Below, piece after piece: positions 1 through 6,565 of a stretch of 21,632 nucleotides of DNA; position 1 is the first letter of the stretch; every line of letters begins with the position of its first letter. A model generated the notes under the pieces. It worked only from the letters and a program-made list of their open reading frames with translations. It was not told where the DNA came from and ran no database searches. The stretch spans positions 1 through 21,632 of the forward strand of contig JAZSAJ010000018.1 in assembly GCA_045601805.1 (NCBI GenBank). Reading direction: 5' to 3'. The translations under genes and the position numbers were made by a program. Origin of the DNA: SIG607 sp045601805. Lineage in GTDB: Bacteria; Bacillota; Clostridia; Oscillospirales; Acutalibacteraceae.

Positions 1-61
1 TTAACTTTTCACTTTTCATTCTTATTTCTTATGTAAAATTGTTGTTTTTGTGCAATTTTTA

Positions 62-90
62 TTGACTATTATTTTATTTTAAAATATAAT
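62..90 (+). promoter_or_regulatory. sigma-A promoter of the alpha-galactosidase gene
   Basis: TTGACT at 62-67 and a perfect TATAAT at 85-90 are separated by exactly 17 bases, so transcription should begin near 97. The short leader then carries a GGGGAG ribosome binding site at 106-111, eight bases before the start codon. No operator or catabolite-response palindrome is obvious around it. Confidence 0.85.
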
Positions 91-119
91 AAAGAAAAAT
101 ATTTCGGGGAGCCGTTTCT

Positions 120-2306
120 ATGATTACTTATAACCAAGAAAGCAACTCATTTCATTTAAAAACTAAAAACACAAGTTATATTTTCGGCTTTGCATTCAAT
201 AAATTTTTGGTACATTTATATTGGGGCAAAGAAATAAATCTTGATAAGGTTGTTTATGAAGATTTTATTGACTTTACATACGCCAAAAGAAATATGTGCG
301 CTTGTGATTATAAGGATATAAATATTTCGCGTGATATTTTACCTATGGAATTTTCTACTTTTGGAAATACCGATTTAAGAACCCCGACATTTCACGCGCA
401 GTACAAAGACGGTTCGCGTATTACAGAACTTGAATATGTTTCTCATAAAATTTACAAGGGTAAAAAAGCAATTAACGGTTTGCCCACTACTTATGTTGAA
501 AATGAGGACGAAGCCGACACGCTTGAACTTTTACTTCGCGATAATTTAACCGGCTTGGAAATTACACTTCATTACAGTGTTTTTTATGAACTTGATGCAA
601 TTACAAGAAGAGTAAGCGTTTATAACGGCGGTAAAGATGGCGCAGTTTTGAAATCTGTTCTTTCGGCGGTTGTTGATTTTAATAATAAAGATTATGACTT
701 TATTCATCTTCCGGGTGCTTGGTCACGCGAACGCCATGTAAAACGCGTTCCGCTTTTTGACGGCAAACAAATTGTTGACAGTGCGCGCGGTTCAAGTTCA
801 TTTAATCATAATCCGTTCTTTGCTTTGGCAGAAAAAAGTACTACCGAAAACAGCGGTAATGTGTACGGATTTAACCTTGTATACAGCGGTAATTTTACTG
901 CCGGTGTTGAGGTTGATACATACGATACAAGCCGTGCTTTTATTGGTATTAACCCTTTTGATTTTGCTTATGTCTTAAACTGCGGTGAAACATTTGATTC
1001 GCCCGAAGCAGTTCTTGTTTATTCAAATAGCGGTTTAGGTGGAATGTCAAGAATTTACCACAAATTATACCGTACCCGTCTTTGTAGGGGAAAATATAGA
1101 GATGTTGAACGACCGGTGCTTATTAACAACTGGGAAGCAACCTATATGAAGTTTAACGAAGAAAAAATCTTGGATATTGCTAAAAAAGCAAGCGAAATTG
1201 GTGTTGAACTTTTGGTGCTTGACGACGGTTGGTTTGGCACACGAAATACCGATAAATCTGCTTTGGGCGACTGGTTTGTAAACACCGAAAAACTGCCTAG
1301 CGGTCTTTCGGGTTTGGCTAAAAAAATAAACGAAATGGGTATGAAATTCGGCCTTTGGTTTGAACCCGAAATGGTATCGCCCGATAGTGACTGCTACCGC
1401 GCAAATCCTGACTGGTGTATTCATGTTAAAGACCGTATTCGCAGTGAAGGAAGAAATCAGCTTGTGCTTGATTTAAGCCGTAAAGATGTTTGCGATTACA
1501 TTATTAAAAGTGTTAGTGATATTTTAAGCAATGCCAATATTGAGTATGTTAAATGGGATTATAACCGCACAATGACAAATGTTGGTTCGGCGCTTTTAAA
1601 ACCCGAAAATCAGGGTGAATTTTACCACCGCTATATACTTGGTCTTTATTATGTTTTGGAAACGCTTGTTAGCCGTTTTCCTAATGTTTTATTTGAAAGT
1701 TGCAGTTCAGGCGGTGCGAGGTTTGACCCGGGTATGCTTTACTATATGCCGCAAACCTGGTGCAGTGATGATACCGATGCAATTGAAAGATGTTTTATTC
1801 AACACGGAACAAGTATGTGTTACCCTTATTCTTCAATGGGTGCCCATGTTTCTGCTGTTCCTAATCATCAGGTCGGAAGAACAACCCAAATTTATACTCG
1901 CGGTGTTGTTGCAATGGCTGGCCAGTTTGGTTTTGAGCTTGACCTTAATAAACTGTCTGAGGACGATTTAATACAGGCAGCAGAACTTATTAAAACTTAT
2001 AAAAAGTACGGTTCTGTTTTCCATAAGGGTGATCATTACCGTGTGTCCGACCCGTATGTTGATAACTATATGGCAAACGAGTTTGTAAGTGAAGATAAGA
2101 ACATCGTTATTGTTACAATTGTTGGTATTAAGGCAACCCCAAATGATGCTTTACGACATATTAAACTTGATGGTTTGTGCGCGGATGCAGTATATAAAAC
2201 CGAAGACGGCAAGAAATATACGGGGGATTTCTTAATGAAGGTTGGCTTAAGCTGTATGATTACAAGTGACTATTTAACAAAAATGATAGTTTTTAACAAG
2301 CAATAA
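120..2306 (+). CDS. alpha-galactosidase, glycoside hydrolase family 36
   Basis: This is a full-length GH36 alpha-galactosidase (728 residues, the usual size of about 730), a retaining enzyme that releases terminal alpha-1,6-galactose from melibiose, raffinose-type sugars and galactomannan side chains. The N-terminal beta-sandwich covers about the first 330 residues and the TIM barrel follows. Family signatures are visible: the substrate-binding LDDGWFG loop with D368 and D369, the KWDYNR motif whose D480 is the expected nucleophile, and SCSSGGARFDPGM followed by CSDDTDA (residues 548-554), which holds the acid/base aspartate. There is no signal peptide, so it is cytoplasmic and depends on imported oligosaccharides. 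It sits alone between its own promoter and terminator, with no permease or regulator beside it. The orphan sugar ATPase at 13163 could serve the uptake system, but that is inference. Confidence 0.96.
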   Translation: MITYNQESNSFHLKTKNTSYIFGFAFNKFLVHLYWGKEINLDKVVYEDFIDFTYAKRNMCACDYKDINISRDILPMEFSTFGNTDLRTPTFHAQYKDGSRITELEYVSHKIYKGKKAINGLPTTYVENEDEADTLELLLRDNLTGLEITLHYSVFYELDAITRRVSVYNGGKDGAVLKSVLSAVVDFNNKDYDFIHLPGAWSRERHVKRVPLFDGKQIVDSARGSSSFNHNPFFALAEKSTTENSGNVYGFNLVYSGNFTAGVEVDTYDTSRAFIGINPFDFAYVLNCGETFDSPEAVLVYSNSGLGGMSRIYHKLYRTRLCRGKYRDVERPVLINNWEATYMKFNEEKILDIAKKASEIGVELLVLDDGWFGTRNTDKSALGDWFVNTEKLPSGLSGLAKKINEMGMKFGLWFEPEMVSPDSDCYRANPDWCIHVKDRIRSEGRNQLVLDLSRKDVCDYIIKSVSDILSNANIEYVKWDYNRTMTNVGSALLKPENQGEFYHRYILGLYYVLETLVSRFPNVLFESCSSGGARFDPGMLYYMPQTWCSDDTDAIERCFIQHGTSMCYPYSSMGAHVSAVPNHQVGRTTQIYTRGVVAMAGQFGFELDLNKLSEDDLIQAAELIKTYKKYGSVFHKGDHYRVSDPYVDNYMANEFVSEDKNIVIVTIVGIKATPNDALRHIKLDGLCADAVYKTEDGKKYTGDFLMKVGLSCMITSDYLTKMIVFNKQ

Positions 2307-2311
2307 TTTAT

Positions 2312-2346
2312 AAAACCGCAGTTAATTTGACTGCGGTTTTGTTATT
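2312..2346 (+). terminator. Rho-independent terminator after the alpha-galactosidase gene
   Basis: AAAACCGCAGT at 2312-2322 pairs with ACTGCGGTTTT at 2330-2340 around a seven-base loop, and the T-run is followed by more T-rich sequence. It lies six bases after the stop codon and isolates the gene from the spoIVFA-like gene. Confidence 0.85.
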
Positions 2347-2387
2347 TTTCGGTGAGAATTTTCATATTAAAAATATGGAGGGATTGT

Positions 2388-3041
2388 ATGAGCACCGAAA
2401 ATAAATTTAAGAAAAATTATTTGCCCATATTGGTTTTGCAAATTGTTTCTGCAATTTTGTTGGCCGGAATTGTTCTTTGTATTAAGTATGTTTCGGAAGA
2501 TGTGTTTGGGCAAATTAAAATTTTACATAATAAATACTTTGAAAATCAAATAACTAAAAATGAAACGCAAATTGAACAAGCATCGGCAGTAATTAATTTT
2601 CAGCCACTTGTTTATTTAAAAGAAAACAGTGAAACAACTGAAAATGTAAACAGTTTTTGCACACCGCTTAAAGGAAAAATAACCTCATCGTTTGGTGAAA
2701 GAGAAGACCCTTTTTCAAAGGTAAACAAAATGCATAAGGGTACAGATATTGCCGGTGACTATGGAAAAGAAATTTTGGCGGCGCAAGACGGCGTTGTGTC
2801 GTATGTTGGTTACGAAGAAAATGGGTATGGAAATTATTTAAGTATTGCTCATGGTGATACTTTAAAAACCGTATATGCGCATTGTAGCAAAGTTTTGGTA
2901 AAAAAAGGCGAAACAGTTAAAAGGGGTCAAAAAATTGCTTTGGTAGGAAGCACCGGCGCCTCAACCGGCAACCATTTGCATTTTGAAATAAGAATAAATA
3001 ACTTACAGGTTAATGCCGAAGAGTTCGTTGATTTTTCGTAA
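2388..3041 (+). CDS. spoIVFA: SpoIVFA-like membrane-anchored M23 (LytM) domain protein
   Basis: The protein (217 residues) has a short cytoplasmic N-terminus, one membrane helix at about 11-33, a linker, and a C-terminal LytM/M23 domain from about residue 92. In Bacillus, SpoIVFA anchors and regulates the intramembrane protease SpoIVFB in the forespore outer membrane during sigma-K activation. I infer the same role because the next gene is an M50 protease whose ATG shares the last base of this stop codon. All residues of a working LytM centre are present: H116 and D120 (HKGTD), H165 (YAH), H196 and H198 (HLH), so it might cut peptidoglycan rather than serve only as scaffold. ATG 2388 is chosen over the ATG at 2352 because GGAGGG at 2377-2382 is well spaced from it. 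A SpoIIQ-like protein is the alternative. No convincing promoter was found upstream. Confidence 0.8.
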   Translation: MSTENKFKKNYLPILVLQIVSAILLAGIVLCIKYVSEDVFGQIKILHNKYFENQITKNETQIEQASAVINFQPLVYLKENSETTENVNSFCTPLKGKITSSFGEREDPFSKVNKMHKGTDIAGDYGKEILAAQDGVVSYVGYEENGYGNYLSIAHGDTLKTVYAHCSKVLVKKGETVKRGQKIALVGSTGASTGNHLHFEIRINNLQVNAEEFVDFS

Positions 3042-3601
3042 TGTGCTTTAAAATTTTAGGAACCAAAATTTATATATCCTTTCTTTTTTGCATAACTGTA
3101 TTATTTTTTGCAATTATTGATAAAAATGGATATTTGTTTTATGTATTAACGGCTTCGCTTTTACATGAAATAGGGCATATTATTATGCTGTGCTTTTTTA
3201 AGAATGCACCAAACGAAATAAATTTTTTGTTGGGCGGAATAGAATTTAATACTAATAATTTGCTAAACTCAAAAAATAACATTTTGGTGTCATTAAGTGG
3301 ACCTATTGTAAACATACTGCTTTTCGTTGTTTTCTATAAAATAAATATAAATTTTTCAGCAATAAATTTGCTGTTGGGTTTGTTTAATCTATTGCCTTTT
3401 TGCGGTCTTGACGGCGCAACAATTTTAAATGAAATACTTGCCAACCATGGTTATTCGCAAAAAATAATCAGCGGTATAACAATTTTGTTTTCTGTTGGTT
3501 TATTTTTAATGTCAATTTTTATTAATGATATTGATAATAAGGGTTCGTTGATAATTATTTCGGTGTATTTTTTTGTTTTCGGGATATTAAATTATGGTTG
3601 A
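3041..3601 (+). CDS. spoIVFB: SpoIVFB-like site-2 intramembrane metalloprotease (M50)
   Basis: A very hydrophobic protein of 186 residues with several membrane helices. It carries the M50 zinc motif HEIGH (H42, E43, H46) within a membrane segment and the second motif NLLPFCGLDG, whose D124 supplies the third zinc ligand. In sporulating bacteria SpoIVFB cleaves pro-sigma-K inside the membrane. It is shorter than the Bacillus protein (about 290 residues) and lacks the C-terminal CBS domain, so it ends soon after the catalytic core; this short form is plausible for Clostridia but the substrate is unproven. Its ATG overlaps the SpoIVFA-like stop by one base (TAATG), so the two are translationally coupled. 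Confidence 0.85.
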   Translation: MCFKILGTKIYISFLFCITVLFFAIIDKNGYLFYVLTASLLHEIGHIIMLCFFKNAPNEINFLLGGIEFNTNNLLNSKNNILVSLSGPIVNILLFVVFYKININFSAINLLLGLFNLLPFCGLDGATILNEILANHGYSQKIISGITILFSVGLFLMSIFINDIDNKGSLIIISVYFFVFGILNYG

Positions 3602-3606
3602 ATAAA

Positions 3607-3634
3607 TTGATTTATTATTGTATTATATTATAAG
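3607..3634 (+). promoter_or_regulatory. possible promoter before the radical SAM gene
   Basis: TTGATT at 3607-3612 and TATAAG at 3629-3634, 16 bases apart, lie in the 57-base gap between the M50 gene and the radical SAM gene. The fit is imperfect and the region is AT-rich, so chance is a real alternative and the genes may simply be cotranscribed. Confidence 0.3.
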
Positions 3635-3658
3635 CAAAATAAAACAGACGGTGAAAAT

Positions 3659-5503
3659 ATGGATAATAAATTGCTTGAAAAATTATTGTTAAGTGTTCAA
3701 AAACCCGGCAGATATTCGGGCGGAGAACAGGGAAGTGTTATAAAAAACAAGGATGATATAAGTGTTCGTTTTGCTTTTTGCTTTCCTGATACATACGAAA
3801 TAGGAATGTCGCACCTTGGAATGAAAATTCTTTATTCTTTGCTTAATTCAAAAGAAGATATTTGGTGCGAAAGGGTTTTTGCGCCTTGGATAGATTTTGA
3901 GGAAGTAATGCGTAAAAATAATATTCCGCTTTTTGCATTAGAAAGCAAAGATAATGTTAAAGATTTTGACATTATTGGCTTTACTTTGCAATACGAAATG
4001 TGCTATACAAATATTCTTAATATGTTGGATTTGGCAGGGCTTAAACTGAAATCAAGCGAAAGAAAGGAATTGACTCCGCTTGTTATTGCAGGCGGCCCTT
4101 GCACTTGTAACAGTGAACCGCTTGCCGATTTTTTTGATTTGTTTGTTATGGGCGAGGGTGAAGAAGTTCTTTTAGAACTTACCGATTTGTATAAACAAGC
4201 AAAAGCAGATAATTTGACTAAACAAGAATTTTTAATTAAAGCATCGCAAATTGAAGGCATTTATGTACCCTCACTTTACAATATTGAATATAAAAAAGAC
4301 GGTACTATTTCTTCGGTAACCGCTAATTTAGGCGCACCAAAAACAATTAAAAAACGAATTATAAGCGATATGGACAAGGTGTTTTACCCCAATGAATTCG
4401 TTGTGCCGTATATTGAAATTGTTCACGATAGGGTAATGCAAGAAATTTTCCGTGGCTGTATTCGCGGCTGTCGTTTTTGTCAGGCAGGTTTTTTGTATAG
4501 GCCTGTTCGCGAAAAAAGTGTTGATACTATTTCTTCACAAGCCAGGGATTTATGCTCTTTTACCGGTTATGATGAGGTTTCTTTAACTTCGCTTAGCACA
4601 AGTGATTACCGCGAATTAGAACCGCTTTTAAATTCTTTGCTTGATTGGACCGATAAAGATAAAGTTAGTTTATCTTTACCGTCACTTCGTATTGATAACT
4701 TTTCGCCGGAACTGCTTAAAAAAGTTCAGCACATAAGAAAAAGCGGTTTGACTTTTGCGGCAGAGGCAGGTACGCAGCGTCTTCGCGATGTTATTAATAA
4801 AAATATAACAGAAGAAGAGATTTTAAATACCTGTAAAACTGCGTTTTTAGGCGGTCATACTTCGGTTAAACTGTATTTTATGTTAGGTCTTCCAACCGAA
4901 ACCGACGAAGATGTTTTGGGTATTGCAAATTTGGCGCAAAAAATTGTTGATTTGTATTATTCACTTGATAAAAAGCAAAAAGGAAAAAGTGTTAATGTTT
5001 CGGTTAGTGTTTCCAACTTTGTTCCAAAACCCTTTACTCCGTTCCAGTTTGAACCGCAAATCACAAAAGAAGAAATGCACCGCCGTCAAATGCTTTTAAA
5101 AGACGCGATTAAATCTAAAAAAATTACACTTTCATATCACGACAGCGAAACAAGTTCGCTTGAGGGTGTTTTTGCACGCGGTGACCGTCGTCTGGGTGCG
5201 GTTATTTTAAGGGCATATGAAAAAGGTTGTAAATTTGACAGTTGGAATGAATGTTTTGCGCCGGAAAAATGGCAAGAAGCATTTGATGAGTGTAAAATCA
5301 ACCGCGATTTTTATAATATAAGAACGCGCGAATACGAAGAAATTTTGCCTTGGGACACATTGGATATTGGCGTTACAAAAGAGTTCTTTGTAAGGCAAAA
5401 TGAACTTTCTAAAAGAGCAATAACAACTGAAAACTGTCGTTTATCGTGTGCAGGTTGCGGTGCAAATTGTTATAAGGTGGGTGTATGCTATGAAAGAAGT
5501 TAG
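3659..5503 (+). CDS. radical SAM protein, TIGR03960 type (B12-binding-like N-terminus)
   Basis: A 614-residue radical SAM protein. The N-terminal part (to about 230) looks like a cobalamin-binding-type Rossmann domain, and the radical SAM barrel begins with FRGCIRGCRFC, where C267, C271 and C274 form the CxxxCxxC [4Fe-4S] site. The tail has five more cysteines in about twenty residues, suggesting an additional metal site. The sequence and context match the uncharacterised family TIGR03960, which is often followed by or fused to DUF2344 and lies near ribonuclease G and rplU in Clostridia; those last two genes are absent here. Substrate is unknown; an RNA or ribosome target is sometimes inferred only from neighbourhood. 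A weak GGTGA site precedes the ATG. It overlaps the next gene by 14 bases. Confidence 0.88.
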   Translation: MDNKLLEKLLLSVQKPGRYSGGEQGSVIKNKDDISVRFAFCFPDTYEIGMSHLGMKILYSLLNSKEDIWCERVFAPWIDFEEVMRKNNIPLFALESKDNVKDFDIIGFTLQYEMCYTNILNMLDLAGLKLKSSERKELTPLVIAGGPCTCNSEPLADFFDLFVMGEGEEVLLELTDLYKQAKADNLTKQEFLIKASQIEGIYVPSLYNIEYKKDGTISSVTANLGAPKTIKKRIISDMDKVFYPNEFVVPYIEIVHDRVMQEIFRGCIRGCRFCQAGFLYRPVREKSVDTISSQARDLCSFTGYDEVSLTSLSTSDYRELEPLLNSLLDWTDKDKVSLSLPSLRIDNFSPELLKKVQHIRKSGLTFAAEAGTQRLRDVINKNITEEEILNTCKTAFLGGHTSVKLYFMLGLPTETDEDVLGIANLAQKIVDLYYSLDKKQKGKSVNVSVSVSNFVPKPFTPFQFEPQITKEEMHRRQMLLKDAIKSKKITLSYHDSETSSLEGVFARGDRRLGAVILRAYEKGCKFDSWNECFAPEKWQEAFDECKINRDFYNIRTREYEEILPWDTLDIGVTKEFFVRQNELSKRAITTENCRLSCAGCGANCYKVGVCYERS

Positions 5504-6119
5504 ATTGTTTTTTAGAAAAACAGGCGATTTAAAATTTATTTCTCACCTTGATATGAATCGTTTTTTTATTAGGTTAATTAGAAAGAGCGGTTTAAATGTT
5601 TGGCATACCGAGGGCTTTAATCCTCATCCTTATATTACTTTTGCTTTACCGCTATCTTTAGGTTTTGAAAGTGACTGCGAAGCAGTTGATTTTAAATTGC
5701 TTGATGATACCGATTACGAAACTGTTACCGAAACCCTTAAGAAAATTACGCCTAACGGAATTGAAATTTTAAAGGCAGCAGAACCAAAATATAAAGCTGG
5801 TAAAATAGCTTTTGCAGTTTATGAACTTACCTTTGAAACAAAAATTGAAGCTGATTGCTTTTGCGAATTTTTAGAAAAGGATTCGGTAATTGTTTCTAAA
5901 AAAACTAAAAGCGGTGCTATAAAGGTTTCTGATATTAAAGGCAAATTTGATTACACAAGATTAAATGACTGTTCTTTAAACATTAAACTGCCGTGCGGAA
6001 ACGAAAACATAAATCCACAAAGTATTGTTAATTCTTTTTGTGAACAGAATAAACAACAGTGTTTTGTTTCTTATAAGCGTGTTTCTCTGCTTGTTGACAA
6101 TGATATTTCGTTTGAATAG
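5490..6119 (+). CDS. DUF2344 / TIGR03936 protein, partner of the radical SAM protein
   Basis: This 209-residue protein begins with the family signature: residues resembling RLFFRKTGDLKFISHLD, then TEGFNPHPYITFALPLSLG. TIGR03936/DUF2344 proteins are found either as the C-terminal part of the TIGR03960 radical SAM protein or as a separate gene just after it, as here. Their function is not known. ATG 5490 is preferred over the upstream GTG/TTG-type extension because AAGGTGGG at 5474-5481 lies eight bases before it and because the family starts at this point. The gene starts inside the radical SAM reading frame (14-base overlap), so the pair is coupled and probably made in similar amounts. A strong terminator follows. 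Confidence 0.87.
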   Translation: MKEVRLFFRKTGDLKFISHLDMNRFFIRLIRKSGLNVWHTEGFNPHPYITFALPLSLGFESDCEAVDFKLLDDTDYETVTETLKKITPNGIEILKAAEPKYKAGKIAFAVYELTFETKIEADCFCEFLEKDSVIVSKKTKSGAIKVSDIKGKFDYTRLNDCSLNIKLPCGNENINPQSIVNSFCEQNKQQCFVSYKRVSLLVDNDISFE

Positions 6120-6123
6120 TAGT

Positions 6124-6160
6124 AAAAAACCGACTGAAAATAAAAATCAGTCGGTTTTTT
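6124..6160. terminator. Rho-independent terminator, symmetrical
   Basis: AAAAAACCGACTGA at 6124-6137 pairs perfectly with TCAGTCGGTTTTTT at 6147-6160, loop of nine bases. It closes the radical SAM cluster, and its A-run/T-run symmetry lets it work on either strand. Confidence 0.9.
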
Positions 6161-6171
6161 AAAAATAACAC

Positions 6172-6200
6172 TTGAAAAATATAAAAATGTATGTTATAAT
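6172..6200 (+). promoter_or_regulatory. sigma-A promoter of the tRNA-Pro gene
   Basis: TTGAAA at 6172-6177 and TATAAT at 6195-6200 with a 17-base spacer. Predicted start near 6207, ten bases before the mature tRNA 5' end. Confidence 0.85.
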
Positions 6201-6216
6201 CGCTTTCGTTGAATAT

Positions 6217-6294
6217 CCGGGTGTGGCGCAGTTTTGGTAGCGCGCTTGAATGGGGTTCAAGAGGCCGCAGGTTCAACTCCTGTCACTCGGACCA
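6217..6294 (+). tRNA. tRNA-Pro, anticodon GGG, CCA encoded
   Basis: A complete cloverleaf can be drawn. The acceptor stem is CCGGGTG (6217-6223) with CACTCGG (6284-6290), including one G-U pair. The D stem is GCGC/GCGC, and the anticodon stem CTTGA/TCAAG (6245-6249, 6257-6261) has loop ATGGGGT giving anticodon GGG at 6252-6254. The T arm is GCAGG/CCTGT with loop TTCAACT. Discriminator A and encoded CCA end at 6294. GGG reads the proline codons CCC and CCU. It is a one-gene unit with its own promoter and terminator. Its 3' half is repeated 231 bases downstream. Confidence 0.93.
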
Positions 6295-6324
6295 AAAAAA
6301 GACCGACTTTATGTCGGTCTTTTT
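6258..6324 (+). repeat. direct repeat, copy 1: 3' half of tRNA-Pro plus terminator
   Basis: This 67-base stretch runs from the 3' side of the anticodon stem to the end of the terminator. It recurs at 6489-6555 (offset 231 bases). The two copies are identical except for four consecutive bases in the T loop (6273-6276 here, TCAA). The unit is what one would expect at a tRNA 3'-end insertion target or from a partial tandem tRNA duplication. Confidence 0.9.
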
Positions 6325-6329
6325 GTTTT
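6296..6329 (+). terminator. terminator of tRNA-Pro
   Basis: AAAAAGACCGAC (6296-6307) pairs with GTCGGTCTTTTT (6313-6324) around loop TTTAT. It starts directly after the CCA. An exact copy of this hairpin is found at 6527-6555. Confidence 0.88.
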
Positions 6330-6353
6330 ATGCAAGTAATATTATTAAATTTC

Positions 6354-6366
6354 GCCTCTTGAACCC
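6354..6366 (-). repeat. 13-base inverted copy of the tRNA anticodon-arm region
   Basis: GCCTCTTGAACCC at 6354-6366 is the exact reverse complement of 6253-6265 in tRNA-Pro, covering two anticodon bases, the 3' anticodon stem and part of the variable loop. Its first eight bases are also complementary to 6489-6496 in the second repeat copy, so alternative long-range pairings are possible. A local hairpin, CCTCT (6355-6359) with AGAGG (6368-6372), also uses the same bases. Confidence 0.6.
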
Positions 6367-6386
6367 GAGAGGGTCGCGGCGTTAAG

Positions 6387-6411
6387 AAAAATAGTCCGGG
6401 GGACTATTTTT
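6387..6411. other. strong palindromic hairpin inside the tRNA-flanking element
   Basis: AAAAATAGTCC (6387-6397) pairs perfectly with GGACTATTTTT (6401-6411) around a GGG loop. It has the form of an intrinsic terminator on either strand but no gene ends here; it marks the 5' part of the GC-rich block. Confidence 0.6.
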
Positions 6412-6416
6412 TAGTT

Positions 6417-6525
6417 GCGAGTGGTGAGGGCGGGTACTGTTCGCATTGCGAACGGTCGCCAAGCCGTGAGAGTGCCGAAGGCAATCGGCAAGAGGCCGCA
6501 GGTGTGGCTCCTGTCACTCGGACCA
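6417..6525 (+). ncRNA. putative tRNA-like structured RNA or decayed tRNA-derived element
   Basis: A 109-base GC-rich block (about 60% GC against roughly one third around it) that can be folded as an enlarged cloverleaf. CGAGTG (6418-6423) pairs with CACTCG (6515-6520) as an acceptor-like stem followed by GACCA. Arm 1 is GGCG (6429-6432)/CGCC (6457-6460), continuing to CTGTTCGC (6437-6444)/GCGAACGG (6448-6455). Arm 2 is GCCG (6463-6466)/CGGC (6486-6489) with inner TGCC/GGCA. A T-arm-like stem is GCAGG (6498-6502)/CCTGT (6510-6514) with loop TGTGGCT, which does not match a normal T loop. There is no anticodon arm, so it is not a functional tRNA. A terminator follows directly. Expression is unproven and I see no convincing promoter. 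It could equally be a remnant of a mobile repeat. Confidence 0.4.
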
Positions 6526-6555
6526 AAAAAAGACCGACTTTATGTCGGTCTTTTT
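6489..6555 (+). repeat. direct repeat, copy 2: tRNA 3' half plus terminator
   Basis: Second copy of 6258-6324, with 63 of 67 bases identical. The only differences are 6504-6507 (GTGG replacing TCAA), which destroy the canonical T loop while leaving T stem, acceptor strand, CCA and terminator intact. Confidence 0.9.
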
Positions 6556-6556
6556 T
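6527..6556. terminator. duplicated terminator, also serving the mgtC-like gene
   Basis: AAAAAGACCGAC (6527-6538) pairs with GTCGGTCTTTTT (6544-6555); exact copy of the tRNA terminator. Read on the minus strand it gives a hairpin followed by seven T, nine bases after the stop codon of the mgtC-like gene, so it probably terminates that gene too. Confidence 0.8.
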
Positions 6557-6565
6557 ATATGTTGA

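Noticed and set aside
35..59. AT-only hairpin AAAATTG/CAATTTT before the alpha-galactosidase promoter
   Set aside because: Seven pairs with one G-C and an 11-base loop in T-rich DNA is too weak to call a terminator, and it touches the -35 element.
2341..2376. Sporulation sigma-E-like promoter before the spoIVFA-like gene (CATATTAA)
   Set aside because: Only six of eight bases fit the -10, no good -35, and the start would fall in the ribosome binding site.
6028..6276. Minus-strand reading frame of 82 codons over the DUF2344 3' end and tRNA
   Set aside because: It crosses a terminator and the tRNA and has no ribosome binding site; it is a shadow frame.
6350..6412. T-box or other tRNA-sensing leader between tRNA-Pro and mgtC
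   Set aside because: No T-box consensus is present, the downstream gene is on the other strand, and the palindrome stands alone.
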